From NCBI GenBank assembly GCA_036924285.1, contig JAYKYS010000008.1, forward strand, positions 19,763,001 through 19,827,000: a stretch of DNA of 64,000 nt, written 5' to 3'. The DNA is from Asterella californica. Taxonomy: Eukaryota > Streptophyta > Marchantiopsida > Marchantiales > Aytoniaceae. This document shows positions 47,811 to 60,655 of the stretch, piece after piece. Positions within the stretch are counted from its first letter, which is position 1. Every line of letters begins with the position of its first letter. Position numbers and translations under genes: made by a program. The notes below the pieces were generated by a model that ran no database searches, had not been told where the DNA came from, and was given only the letters and a program-made list of their open reading frames with translations.

Positions 47811-48131
47811 CGGCAATAAACGCGACCAAGAGCCATTGGAACTTTGCGACCAGACTCTTGAAAATAAGGTGCCGAGAGGATACTGAATGGAGGCATTCAG
47901 GGGAGGTTCTTATGAGGTGTTGGTGGTGGGATATGGAGCTCGACATCATGAAAGGTGAAGAGAAGTCATGGAAGGTTGCATACTGCTGCTGCGGTTTAGT
48001 ATAAGGCTTGAGGTTATTATCCCGATGGCCGCTCGCGTTGCACACTAGCGTATTTTCAACAGCGTGTCACTTACGCTGTTGCAATCACAAAGTCTGAATT
48101 CTCAGTTTGAAAATGGTGATTACTGGTGGGC

Positions 48132-48210
48132 TTTATCGGATCCCGTGAAATGCTAGCTTTATGAAACCTTGTTACCACGACAGAGTGGCCTCTTCACGGG
48201 ATCCGATAAA
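48132..48210. repeat. 18-bp perfect inverted repeat with 43-base spacer
   Basis: Arms TTTATCGGATCCCGTGAA (48132-48149) and its exact reverse complement (48193-48210). A small inverted element or filler DNA could produce it; there is no coding sequence. Confidence 0.85.
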
Positions 48211-49369
48211 GATTTTGAAGCCAACACTTACTATGAGCCTTTTCTGCTAAGGTAGGATTCAAGAAACAGATTCAAGGAGAACCTTCGCCATTTCGCCTTA
48301 CAAAGAAAGGGAAGGAAAATTTGTGAATGTTTGTCTATCTCAACAAACCTAGAAAGGTTGAACCAAAGTTTTGCAACGGAGGAACTCGAGTGTACATCTT
48401 TTGGTCCACTTTCCCTACACTTTCTTTCCATTTCTCTGTTTTGTTTTTTTCTCGAAGTGCAATATTGGAGGAAGGAGAACAAGCGATACATAAAAAGTAT
48501 GAGCAAAGATCCTGAAGATCAAGTTCTGACCTTAATCAACACCTGTAGACTCCAGACATACTTTTGGTGCATCGAAAACATGTCAATACGAATTGATGAT
48601 GACTGGCCAGCTCCGCGGGAATCTCAGATAAGGCATCTATCATTCGAGTTCATGCTCGTATTCTGCTTAGCTTCATGCAATTCTCTTCCACTGTTTTGTA
48701 CATCTGTCACCATACATGTCTATATTCTGAATTTCCATATTGACACATATTTGTGTCAATGCTTTGCATGGATGATGCAAAACGAAACTGTATCGTACAG
48801 GATACAGTGACCTTAAGTGCCTTGTAAGGTCAAGTGTCTGGTAAGTTCAGTCTGCAAGTCAAGTGAATCTATGAACCATGCAGTGTCGCTTGAATGCCTT
48901 GAAGCCTTGTGGTTCTGATATAAAGTAATAATAATCTATGTCATGTACTAGAATAAGGTGGGGTTTCGTATAGCTTCGTGCTTTGCATTTATTCTCTCGG
49001 ATGATAAAGAGGGTAGATGAGACCACATCTCCACTTTCTTATGAGCTGACACTGCAGGGAAGGAAGAATTAAATAAAATAAAATACTCAACAAGAACTCC
49101 GCGGAACATATTTGCGAGATGGAGTTTGTCATGCTCTGAGGAAGTTGATCAGCTCACAGGTCGAATATGCTCGGTTCGGACTACGTGACAAGAACTTTGA
49201 TGATGATATCCTTGAATGTCAACCTGCCCTTATCGCGAAACTCGTCTTTTTTTGTTCCTAGACTAGTAGATGAAAATCGTCAGCAGCTTCATGGGCCGTT
49301 CTGCTACAAAAGGAAGCAGAAGAAGCGGAAGAGCACGAGGCCACGGAATACACGAACGCTCCTCTACAC
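48211..49369. other. Non-coding stretch, nothing recognised
   Basis: An open frame of 159 codons (48331-48810, plus) begins with ATG and is the longest here, but its composition (F, L, S, C-rich) and lack of motif give no support. Nothing else is visible. Confidence 0.4.
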
Positions 49370-49492
49370 TTAAATATCCACACTAGGGACACAAGGAACA
49401 GAAGAGCGAGCCTTCATAAGCAAAACTTGTGCAAGTTGAGCTGCCTCTTCGTCTTCCTGAAAGTTCATGTTACCGGGCCATGATTTCGAAAT
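49370..49492 (-). CDS. Possible terminal exon of an unidentified minus-strand gene
   Basis: Directly after an acceptor-like GGGTGCAG (minus orientation) the frame reads ISKSWPGNMNFQEDEEAAQL.. to ..SVPCVPSVDI and a TAA. The 40-residue tail is coding-like (acidic, balanced), but no partner exon could be joined: upstream minus-strand frames (about 49627-49799) include WNECDSVKCKAACHCHLWNY, disrupted by the 71-bp duplication. Plus-strand frames in the same place also look open, so this is tentative. Confidence 0.22.
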   Translation of the reverse strand: MSKSWPGNMNFQEDEEAAQLAQVLLMKARSSVPCVPSVDI

Positions 49493-49500
49493 CTGCACCC

Positions 49501-49642
49501 AAAATGCATATAAGGTATTTCTAGTTGATTTGTATAGTACTTCATTTCCTTTCATGTCACAGGATAGTTCCAAAATGCATATAAGGTAATTCTAGTTGAT
49601 TTGTAAGTACTTCATTTCCTTTCATGTCACAGTATAGATAGT
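49501..49642 (+). repeat. 71-bp tandem duplication
   Basis: AAAATGCATATAAGGTA starts at 49501 and again at 49572, each followed by TTCTAGTTGATTTGTA, AGTACTTCATTTCCTTTCAT and GTCACAG. Copies differ by a few bases, including a small TA insertion. Confidence 0.85.
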
Positions 49643-52499
49643 TCCACAGGTGACAATGGCAAGCTGCTTTGCACTTTACTGAATCGCACTCGTTCCATTT
49701 TGAAGAGTTTGGTTGACTTCGTTCCAGCAGCTTGTTGTCCCTGCCCACCACAACATATGAGAAGGAACAACTCCAACCTTCCGGAGTTCCGATCTGCAAT
49801 TGAGGATGAGAACATCTGCAATTGGCTTAGTTGTTTAGAATGAGATTCGAGCGTGATAGTGTGCACTGTGCAGGGTTAACATAAAGTGTTACGGTGACTT
49901 ATGTGAAGTTAACTGCCATCATGTCCTGCACTTGGTGGAACTAACTGTAGTTTGTTCTCGCTTAATGCATTCACCTGCATTTGCAACCAACTTATGATTC
50001 ATATAGTAGTTTCTTCAGTTCATAAACTCTGAAGGTATAATTCTACACGTCATTTACGCTTTGATCAATTACTCGCTAGTTATTCAAGGTCAAGAACTGC
50101 ATGGAGGAATTTGGTGGTTAGTGGATCGAAGCTGGAACTTAGTACTTAACTACAAAACATACAGAGTACTGCTTATTTTTCAAAGTGATGTTAATTGCAG
50201 AGAATTGTGGGTCGCCCTCTCAGCACAGGCCAAGTCTGAAACTACACATGCTTTCCTGCCGGAAAGAACTATGAAGACCAATATTTTACAATTCTCTCTT
50301 TTTTGACATCATCTCAGCCTGTATCGTGCGATTACGTAATGTTCCGTTGCCCAGAAGTCGGAAAGGAACAGTTCTTTTGTTGAAAAGAACTCGGATCCGA
50401 TGTAAAGTCATCATCTTTCATGATTCTGGTAATGAACAGGAAAGAGAGGTCCGAGTGTCAGACGCAAAGGAGCTTCAGAATCATGTCTCTAGATTTCGGT
50501 GGACGTCCCTTGCCTCTCAAGAGAAACAGACTCCAAGACCAGGCACTCCACTTTCTTTCTGGGGAGTGCCTCGTCAATCAAACACTGCAACCACTACCAT
50601 CACTACAAAGAACGAGAAGCTGGAAAACTTAGGAGATCATCAAACTATTATACCCAGATTCCAGTCATGTATGGTAAGTAAGTAGTAGGCCGCACTATGA
50701 CGTGGAACCCGAGAGTCGGGATACAGTGGACAGGTGGAGAAAAGTTGTGTCGGTCCTCTGCAGACAAAAAGATGATGAGGAAGAGGATGAAATTCTCCTC
50801 TCGGAGATGGACATGGACATGCTGAGGCCACATAAGATTGTAGTCATAAGATTGTAGTCATGATTGATGATCAATGCTTCCAAACAACTGCAGCAGCTAG
50901 ATTATCGAAGCTCTAGCTGTTCTCGATACAGTCGAATAAGCTAAGTCAGTCACTCCAACCCCTTGGCCATTCCAGTCAGTCCTTTAGTCCCCAGTACGAG
51001 GCAATGAGAGGGCGGGCAGGCAGGCAGGGCCGGGGGTAGCTCACATTCAATTTGGGCCTCATCCCGATGCACCGAGATGAGCATTTCCTTTTATTTCCTT
51101 TTCTTTATAGAGATAGATAGAAGGACAAATGACACACGTCTCGCTTTACTTCTTTGCTTGTGAAATATTCTACCGACGTTTATAGCGCAGTAGTAGTACT
51201 GACTGAGTTAAAAAATATAGACAAAATAAGTTACCAGGCCGTAAGATATGATACAATATATTTATATAAATATATGAAAAGGGTAGGTGTAGAGTATAGT
51301 TATGGTTTAGTCGTGTCATGCAGTCTCAGACACAAGTACGTGAGTCATGCCATGGTGTCGAACAGTGGGCCGTATCTAAGGTGACAAGAAGCGCAGGGGG
51401 GACCTACTACAGGACCATACAATTTACAAGCAAGAAGGGACCGGAGCTCCCTTCCACCTTTCTTTCTTTCCCCCATAACAACACAAAATGGTTGCAATGT
51501 CAACAGTCAATCCAAGTCTTGATGGGGAGAATACCAGCTTCTTCTGTGATGAACAGCTGCAAGCACATTTGCCATCTCACTTCAGCAAGGCACACACAGA
51601 CAGACTGCTTACTTGCTTGCTTGCTACTGTAGTCTGCCTGCTCCCATCCCTGCCGGCCAGACGAACTCTCCTCCCGTGCAGTCTTACGTTGCTTGGCATA
51701 CAAGCTAAGCTTGTCGTAGCCACATACTCTGCCATGTGAACAGTCCTCTAAGACCATCAATCCCACTGTCCATAAAGTTGTTGCTGACCTCACTGTTGAG
51801 TGGACTGAACTCACTTCCAACTGGGGACTGACTCACTGACATCTCACACGGCTCAAGTCACCATCCTCTTTCCTCCTTCTAGGCTTCTTCTACGTTACCC
51901 ACTTCTAGAATTCATATCCAACTTGCCATGGGAAGTCCAACAACAAGATCATTATCATTATGAAAGAACCAAACTTGTGAGGCTTCTACGTCACCTAATC
52001 CCCATAGACTTGAGGATTCAGGAACTTGGAATGTGAACATCAAGTCTCGTAACTCTGCTTCTTTCCAGAATCCACAAACAGTTCAACAGACCCTTCAGTA
52101 ATATTGTCTGTGTATAATCATAATCCGAAGAACGAAGTAGAATAAATGAGGATCGTTTCTGCTTTTCATCGAAACTGGACTTTTAGTTATTACCTCTAAT
52201 ACCAACAAACCAAAAGTTGCTGTCTTTGCCACGTAAAATTGCTACTTTTAGCACCAGGCTTTATATAGTGATTCTTGTTTATGCGCCAGCAGTATTTATT
52301 ATTTGTGAAATAATTATCCGTAATAAGAGTTTATCCGTATGAGATTCTCTTATCTTCTGAATCACATCATCACACAGATATATACAGCCATTCAATCCTA
52401 CGTCAGGCAGTTATAATAATCGAATTTTATTAATTAAATAAATCTTATTTTGATTTATTTATTTCAATAATGAATTCAATCACCTTGATTGTTTCTACT
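49643..52499. other. Mostly non-coding stretch, nothing assigned
   Basis: The frame 50326-50685 starts with GTG and continues for 119 codons (TVLLLKRTRIRCKVIIFHDS..), coding-like but not identifiable. A GGCAGGCAGGCAGGGC tract lies at about 51016-51031 and a short direct repeat AAGATTGTAGTCAT occurs at 50833 and 50848. No splice pattern was found. Confidence 0.4.
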
Positions 52500-52950
52500 G
52501 CAGGTTGGGTGCATTCTGTTTGCAAAGAAAATACATATTAAGTAAGAATTATAATAGATATGTTCAACTGTGTGATTACGATATACAAAGAATGATGTTC
52601 CACGATGTAAATATCATAACTATGTCTGTCAAATCTATGATCCAAAAAACATAAACTTGTATTAAGTTGGGACTAACCACAAAACCTATCTGATGCAGTA
52701 AACAGACTTATATAAGCAAAAACATTCTATACCTTTCATCTTAAAGCATATAACAATCACAATGATAACCAGAACTGCTACTGTAGTTACTAAAACTAAC
52801 ATAGTTGCAGTAAGTGGATCAAGAAAATATTCTATTTGTAAAACAAATTTTTTATAAAGAACCCAAGACCATAAATATCCATGAATTGGACTACCGCTTA
52901 TTGTTGCAAAAATAAATGAACCGAAACCAGCATTCCTAGACTGAAGCTGA
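52500..52950 (-). pseudogene. ndhF: Plastid ndhF fragment in nuclear DNA (NUPT), decayed
   Basis: Minus-strand translation gives GSPIHGYLWSWVLYKKF, then YFLDPLTATMLVLVTTVAVL, and after a small deletion VVSPNLIQVYVFW (52641-52690). These match in order the N-terminal third of plastid NADH dehydrogenase-like subunit 5 (ndhF): the LWSW segment, the DPLTS.ML..TTVG.LV segment and the S.NLIQ.YIFWELVGM segment. About 20 codons between the second and third blocks are missing. The downstream VGM...FWFTR part is scrambled by stops. NdhF is a membrane subunit of the thylakoid NDH complex; this copy cannot be functional. The reading could be confused with mitochondrial nad5, but the wording is closer to ndhF. 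Confidence 0.72.
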
Positions 52951-53439
52951 ATAAATTAAAATCTCAAAACGGTCCTGGAAAGTTTCGCTTATGTGATCAG
53001 AATGTCTCGCAATTTGAAAACATTATCCTGTAAAATTTCTCTCATATATCCCAAAAAAGTAAACTTAGTCTCATTTTAGTGAAAAGACTGATTAAAGTTT
53101 AAGTGTGCCTATAAATATACGTGGTAACCAGGAGAACTTCATTTTGTGAGTAAACTGTTTACGACCAAAGAAATTTTAGTGGAAGAGTAGTTTATCAGTA
53201 ATTAACCAAAGACCTGATATATCTATATAAATAAATATAAATCAACTATGATTATTATCGTGTTTATAGTAATCAAATTTTGATTACTGTCTTTTCATTT
53301 CAATAGCTTATACTAAAACGCCTCTATTTCTATAAACACTAGGGTAATCGATCTTGATTATTATAACTTTTTTGACTTCTATGGTATACTACAAAAACCG
53401 ACCTCGGATAATTATACAATTGTTATTAATCCTTAATGC

Positions 53440-53650
53440 ACTGGAAAATATTTCACAATTCCTTTTTCAAATCCAGCTGCAGCAGCACGTGCTCTTCCAG
53501 CATGCCATAAGTGACCTACATACAACAATTCTTCTGATACAACATGTTAGTTGCTAATTACCAGTTGATGTTCTTCCTTCTATCAAAATTCAACTGTTAT
53601 ATCCAAAATACTTTTGCTCATAGAATTTACTTGCGACAGCTGAATATGTT
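53440..53650 (-). pseudogene. psbC: Plastid psbC (CP43) 3'-end fragment in nuclear DNA (NUPT)
   Basis: The minus strand of 53462-53521 reads [20 protein letters not shown] without interruption, the near-invariant C-terminal helix of the photosystem II CP43 protein. Upstream (to about 53600) a W..LATN.. stretch fits the preceding transmembrane segment with small indels. After FEKGI the sequence departs from the plastid gene. CP43 is an antenna chlorophyll protein encoded only in plastid DNA, so this is a transferred fragment, on the same strand as the ndhF fragment. Confidence 0.85.
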
Positions 53651-55605
53651 AAATGAAAATTAAATCAAATCTCTTGCAATGCTTTACAGTTCACTTCATT
53701 ATGGAATATCTATTGAGAAATATTGAGACTAAGTTTCAGGACTTCTTGGAACAAAACAATATCTTTTGTCTTACCTAAAGTACACGGGGAAGACAAATGG
53801 AATATCCCTTTCATCCTTTCATGCTTTAAAATGACTTGAGAATAAAATATCTCTATTTAAATTAGAGATCTTCTAAAAATTTGCTCAATTTATGTATAGC
53901 ATTTAGAAAAAATACATATTCTTCTAAAAGCATGTGCGTGTTTGATATAACTAAAATGCTCACACTATTTTAGAAATTATTGAAGATGGAGTCTTTAAGG
54001 AATTTACCTTAGCATAGAGGTTTGATTCAGTGTCATTATTTGAATTTAAATATAAAGAGTATGGATATGTCCAACACTTGACCGTTGAAGACACTTTGAC
54101 AAGTTGTAGGGTTAATTTTTCTTTTCATTTCAAGAGTTTGTTCTTGAATTTGCTCCAAAATGTATTCACGTTTCTCGATTAATATTCTCTTGATGTTTCC
54201 TGTATGCTAGTGATGAATAAAATCCATAAAATTTCATTTATTTGATACTTTTCACTCACAAATTATGTTTTTACTTCACATGTTTCATTATGGATGGATA
54301 AAATAAGAGAGAAACTCATCTTCAGTATGTTAGGATCAGAATTAAAATTTGGTTACAACTGAAATGATCCAAATGAAAGAAGAAAGAAGAGCCTTATAAA
54401 GAAAATTTGTATGTTTCTTTCCCTCTTTTGAAATTTGATCAAGTTTACCACAGGACGAAATGTAATACATTTTTATTAAAACAATTCTGAAGTATTAGGG
54501 AGTGTCAAACCCACCCCAGAGAGCTTTATGTCTAATCCGGTAGTAGTTTCGGTCGTGATTGATGGAAAAAGTTTCTTTTCCGTCCATCCGTTCTTTTCCG
54601 TGGAGTACGTGTTGAGATACTCCATACAATTTGGACGGGAAAAGGTTTCTTTTCCGTCCATCTCGTAAGATCAATTTTATTCTATCCGTATACAATGTAC
54701 TTTTCGTTTATACAAAAAGTGTATGAGGATGAAGTAAGTTCCACATTAAAAGTGTATGGGTGATTTAAATACTTATATTGATGTAAATAGATAATATATG
54801 CAAGTTTGGGCCGTATTTAAAATCTATTCTCGTGTTCTGGTGTATTCCAATCTACTTTCCGTCAATGATGTCTACGGACTAAGACAAATCCGGTAGACTC
54901 CATGACGTGAACAAGTTTGAGTAGAACTGCGGAACACTCATAAGCTATTAGTGGTACGTGAGGCATTCTGGGATTCCTTTGTATTTTGGAGTGGGCTTTA
55001 TGTATGATATATTTCCCGCAGTGGATTAGCAAGCAAGAATTTTTATAAACCATATTTAGTTGATAAATCATGATATCTATATATTACTGATAAATTATAT
55101 TTTTTAAACATTATTTCGAGAAACACAATTCAACAGTTAAATCCTCCTAAAACCGTACTTCATTTTTCCTTTATTCTTTACATTTCAAAAGTAACTATAG
55201 TAATCATGGCTTTGCAATCCTAAACATTCCACTCCCTCTCGTGGCTTATGTTATGCATAAAACGTAATGTAATCATGTAGCCAGTGATAACGTAGGTAAA
55301 TCACATGTGTGTGAATCTTCTTTTCTTATGATAGTATATAAAAGTGTCACCCAATGTTTCAACCTCTTTGGTTGTTGATGTTCATCAACAAGATTGAAGT
55401 ATATTTTTGGAGCGAAAATCGTCTAATTTAAAGCATGTAGAGCATAGAACAAAAATTTGGATTATCAAAGAACAGATTGTACATTTCAGCATATGGATGA
55501 ATGGACAGAATTATCTTACTATATTCAAATATTAGACTTAGTAGTCATGAGAAGAATATCTTCCTCATCAACTTTCCATACGCATGATGCATAGAGTCCA
55601 ACTAT
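53651..55605. other. AT-rich non-coding stretch with a short internal repeat
   Basis: GTTTCTTTTCCGTCCAT occurs at 54571 and 54645 with an inverted TTGGACGGGAAAAGG between them, probably a remnant of a small inverted-repeat element around 54500-54690. No gene was found. Confidence 0.45.
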
Positions 55606-55609
55606 TCGT

Positions 55610-55661
55610 TACTACGGATAGTTAAATAATTAACTAATTAATTATTTAACTATCCGTAGTA
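55610..55661. repeat. Perfect palindrome, 24-bp arms, 4-base loop
   Basis: Arms 55610-55633 (TACTACGGATAGTTAAATAA..) and 55638-55661 are exact reverse complements, with loop CTAA. A further TTACTACGGATTATT follows at 55666, a partial extra copy of the arm end. Confidence 0.9.
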
Positions 55662-55871
55662 ATAATTACTACGGATTATTATATGTTAGGTGGTTGAAAC
55701 AACCTCTACTTATAAACTTCCAAGATCGGACATATTCCGCACGTAATGCGAATACTATATGTGAAAGCGTAATTAATTATTTGATGGGAAATTTAGGTAT
55801 ATTAACGTAAAATTAGAGGTCAAGAAAGGCGGGACCTTTAGGTTCGACTGACAGTATTTCTCTCTCCCGAG

Positions 55872-56066
55872 CTAGTAGGTGGGACTCAGCCCAACTACTC
55901 GAACATCCACACGAGACTTTGTATTCCATAGCTGGTCGACTGGAAAAACAAACCCTAAGGAAAGCTTGTGTATAAACCCCATCCGTAGTTTGTTGCCTAG
56001 CGCATCAGACATTAGAATGTCATGTTCCGTTCTCGGTTGCCAAGGCTCATCCAATCGACATAACTT
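55872..56066 (-). pseudogene. Unidentified open frame, minus strand
   Basis: Minus-strand reading LDEPWQPRTEHDILMSDALG.. to ..VDVRVVGLSPTY runs without stop to TAG. The composition looks coding, but the frame has no ATG before DILM and no known motif. It might be a fragment of a mitochondrial or transposon gene; unproven. Confidence 0.2.
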
Positions 56067-56084
56067 CTCATGAAGACACAGCAA

Positions 56085-57430
56085 ATCCGTAACTACTTCA
56101 TTCTGTTATTCATTCTCTGAAAGCAAGACGGAGCGAATATCTGCCCTGCTCCTCTGGGCTTTCTCTTCTGTTCTTCATAATTCATTTCCCTCGTTACTTT
56201 CGGTATCCATCCGATATGAACTTTGTTCACGTTTTCAACGAGTGCTCAGGCTTCGCTTTGGTACCGATCCATTGAAAGACAAAATATATGGTCAAGGAAG
56301 GGAAATATATATGTGCATGCTCGCCTCCCCATGCCGACCTTCATTCATGCAAATGTGAATCTCAAGAAATGGCGGAAGAAAGATCTGAAAAGATCCTACA
56401 AGACGAGTATCATCAGGCATTGGTCTTCCTTCTTCATTGCTGCATTGCTTCAGGTCGTGCTTTATTAGTCTGCAAATCTGGAATGTTTTTCCATTTCATG
56501 CCGCTATAGTTCGCATGCAAATCTACAACATGATCATGAATGGCTGGCTGCATAGATGAATCCGGCATTGACAGATGGATGGAGCGGTGGACGGACGGGC
56601 GCGATGATGGGGTGATCACGAGGTAGATTCGTCCGGATCTGTAGAAAAATGTCCACGTTCTCTTCTTGTTTATAGTCATTACGCTGCAAGTCCCGTTCAT
56701 CTCTTGGTCATTCGGAATTCGCTCATATTTCTCGTCCAAGCGACCAGGTCCAGAATGATGCATATTTTGAGAACGCACCGACTCTTTTCTTGCAGAAACC
56801 CCAGCACGAAGAAGGCTCTTGCTTCCTTCCGACCTTTAGGGTTCTGGTAGGCGGACGACATGGACATGCACCACGTTCCCGGATAAATTTGGCTGGCTGT
56901 CCAAATGAGTTTTTTGGGCTATCCGAGTAGTGCTCTTTACACCACAATCTTTTCCTTTTCCTCCACATATCTATATCTGTAGCTTTGAGCATGCTATCCG
57001 ACAACAGTCATAATTCGAGCGCGGCCATATCACGCGCATGTGGTTGTCATTCTTCTCATTTGCTTGAATTCTAACGCCGCGCAAATGTAATTGACCGCAG
57101 AGTATGCCCGCTTTGTTTGCTTGCACCACCGACATGTTAGAGCGAGCTAGCCAGCGAGCAAGCGTAAACCTGTGGGTTGATGATGGATGGAGTAATAAAC
57201 CTACTTGCTTTCTTCTCTGTAGAGTGAGTGGACATGTGAGACATGGACTTTTCCCCACGTTTTTGTTGTTGACAAGGTCTTGGCTGCGGGTTCTCTAACT
57301 TTGAGAAGGTGAGATCTACCATCAAACTGCTGCTGATGACTTGCCGCCTCGAAAGGGATTGCCAAACTACCAACAACAACAACGTTACTTGACTTGACTT
57401 CAGGTAAGAGTATCACGGTAAATATCACCC
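56085..57430. other. Non-coding stretch, nothing assigned
   Basis: Overlapping open frames on both strands (56223-56509, 56434-57258 minus) have no family match or consistent splicing. Confidence 0.4.
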
Positions 57431-57471
57431 TAGGTTAGGCTAAGTTACCTACCGTAACTTAGCCTAACCTA
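57431..57471. repeat. Perfect palindrome, 18-bp arms, 5-base loop
   Basis: TAGGTTAGGCTAAGTTAC (57431-57448) and its exact reverse complement (57454-57471), followed by a (CCTAC)-like run. The arms carry TAGG/CCTA words resembling degenerate telomere-type repeats only superficially. Confidence 0.85.
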
Positions 57472-60400
57472 CCCTACCCTACAAACATGTTCAGGTTGGA
57501 ACTGATCCTCAATTATGAGCTGACCAGAAGGACCAGATTAACCTCCAGCTACGCAGAAGTATGCTCATGGCAACAACAAGAATGTCAAACGATTTGAATG
57601 TCTTTATTTGTTGCATTTTATGGCAGTACATTATGATTCTTCTGTTTAAGCTGTCACCCATGCTAACAATGTATAATGGTGAAGACGTCTTCTCTCACTT
57701 TCATTCTCTTGCATCACGACCGTAGCTTTGATAGAATCGAAAAGTTCTTTTGTTTTCTTGCGGAAATCATCTGGCACCCCATTTATTCCCCGGACTGTCT
57801 CATTGATATCCCTCTATGTTTGTTTCAGGACGATTTTATAGACAAAAACAATTACCCCACTCTCTCTTTAACGCTCATGAATGTTAACTTTCTCTAACAA
57901 TAAAATCGGACTGTTCTAACAAACTCTTTTCTATCAAGGAAAGTGACAAACACATCAAGGTGGTACCTTCTTAAATTCATCCATCCACCCTCTTAGAATT
58001 GCAATACTTCGAGGTCTGTGTGGTGTGGATACTCTTTAATAAACTCAAAATGCATGATGAGACATGAATACTTGATTCGCTTGTCACGCTCTTCTCTCGC
58101 GAACGGTGTCAGAATCGCTTCAGATGCACGTGTCAGAAACTGTGTGAAATTCTGAGCAGGTTACATTCAGATTAATCTGATTTCGCAAGTAATATAGAAA
58201 ACTTAGTAACTCTTAGATTACCACAAGAGTTACTAAGTTGTCTTAATAAACTCAAAATTCTCTACACATTTTCCTTTCATAACTTGGTGATGATATTGGC
58301 TTCTTGGATTGCCTTGTCCGATAAAACGTGATAATTAAACAGATACACGGTTTTAAACAACGTTCTTTTATAGCATGCTAGAGTTCGAGCCAAATTGGGT
58401 TCTCTTCTCTCGTTAAAGTGAAGAATCTGCTTTTAACATAATCAAGCTTTTTTTTTTTGTGACAATGCTTTTATGACAATCAAGCTTGATATGGTGTAAG
58501 GAGTACCAAGTAAGCTGACTTCAGTGGGTTTAATGGGGACAGTACATGTAGCCGATGTATCAGCTTCTTGCAACAGTACAACTACTTTGAAAGCTGTACG
58601 TACTCTGAACTCTTTAACTCAACTTCAGCAGTTTTTCCCGTTCTCTGTTAGTCTGTATTATTTCTCCATTATTCTCTTCGGTTTTTGCGTCATAGTTTTA
58701 TTATCTCAACAACAACACACTTCAGTATGACATCGAAAGTTCAGAAAGTAGTGATCATTGAACGCTCTCTCCCTTATAAATCTTTGTATTGTAAGACATT
58801 AACGAATTAAAAACACATTTTCTCTCTTCCTGCAACATTCAACATGGCCTTAGAAACTCAGACAACATAATGATAAGAGATGACGACTGGAGGGGTCCTA
58901 GTTGATGGTGAAGTAGTCTTGTCTGAAATGGCACGAGCAATCATGTACAAATTACTTAATCACAATACATATAAAGTTCAAAAATATATCTTGTACCAAA
59001 TGTAGATAATCTTATATACCAGCTCAACTAACCTCAAAACTTCAGAAGTAGTACGCTATCAATTCTGCGATCTGTTGTCATGAGCCGATCCAAGTTTCTG
59101 CAGTGTATAATGGATGGGGCATTAAAAAGAACAGAAAACTCATAAATCAAATAGGTAGATTAAAATAACAATTGAAGTAAAAAACAGCTATTTCTTTTTT
59201 CTTACGTTTTTTTAATTGTGACACAACTTAGGATACGGCATGACGATGAATGACAGAGATCTCTAGCACAACCTCATGTATAGTTTTGCTGACTCTCTTG
59301 TCTTCTTTCAAAAACTCAAAAACTATAAAACGAGGTTTCACATAAAGAGTGGAATATATTCAAGATAGGTCTTAATGAGTTGGGAAAATGGTACAGTACA
59401 AAAAGGAACTCCATATGAATTATTAGATTAAGTCTTATGAACGACCGTCACTTTTCATACTCTCCAACTTCCCGGATGGCTTAAAGTATGTGAGTACTTT
59501 AAGGGAGTAAGGTACTTATTTTTATTTATAAAGAATTTGGAGAAATAAAACACCAAAAAGTAAGTGAATCCTAGATAAATATTTAGTTTCAGTTTTTCAG
59601 ATACATATTTTTGACCTCTCACTTTAGGAACAATATTTTAGAGTTTTCTCTTTAAGAATGATACAGAATAGTTTTACAAAATTCATCTTTAAAACCTTTC
59701 CAGTTTTCATTTAGCTCTATTAAAGATAATAAGAGAAATAGTTACAAAATCAATCATTGAAAGTGTTATATTTTGTTTCTATTTCTATCATGATTTAATA
59801 TATAAATAAATATTTTGATTTTCTTATTTCTTTGTGACGGATATCAGCATATCCTCAAAATATTTTATTGATATCTGCAGAGATTTCCTGATATCATAAA
59901 CTAACAATGGTTTTAGAAAGTGTTATGAGAAAAAATTTGAGTAAGAATTTTAATACTATGTATGTCAGACATATCATTCTATAGATATCAAATTGCGATA
60001 TTTGTAGATAACGCTGTGACATGAAGTTTATATGTCGATAACTAAATAACAAACTAGTTATCAATATCGAGAACTATAACTAGAAGTAGTTACCAATGTC
60101 AATAAGTATTTTTGGATATAAGTAAATTAATTTGTGAATAACTGGTATGTTATTGGACCTTTTTAGATTATTATTGATGATAATAATGTTAAACTTCAGC
60201 TCTTTACAGGAGATCAGTGTGTAACAATCGAAACTCGACTACAATGTAATGAGTATTTCTTTTGGTTGTCACATTCTATCCTCGTCTAGTATTTGTCATC
60301 CATGAGTAAATTGGGACATTGACATCTAACATCAATCATATCAATATGGTATTCTTAGCATTGCTAGCTAGTACTATCTTGTAAAAGTGTGTGTCTTTAG

Positions 60401-60655
60401 ATCTTGAACTACAATCAGACATATTTCTAACTTGAGATCATCACCTAATATTAGGCTAATAGCAACGTCATTCTCATGTAGAATAGAACAGTTGTCTCAA
60501 GATGATTCATTTTAACCTAGATTAAGTTTGAGTTTGATACTGTTGGAATGAGAGCTCTGAGATGTTTCTCACACCTAAAGCACTTCGTTTGGGGGTTTAG
60601 TTAAGGAACTGCAAATATTTAAAGTTTACTGTGTATTTTGAAGGAAGAAAAATCC
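57472..60655. other. AT-rich non-coding stretch
   Basis: It contains a perfect 15-bp inverted repeat (AACTTAGTAACTCTT 58200-58214; complement 58225-58239) and a poly-T run near 58449. No gene supported. Confidence 0.45.

Noticed and set aside
48331..48810. 159-codon ORF starting with ATG
   Set aside because: No motif, Cys/Phe/Leu-rich, and the neighbouring sequence gives no splice or codon support.
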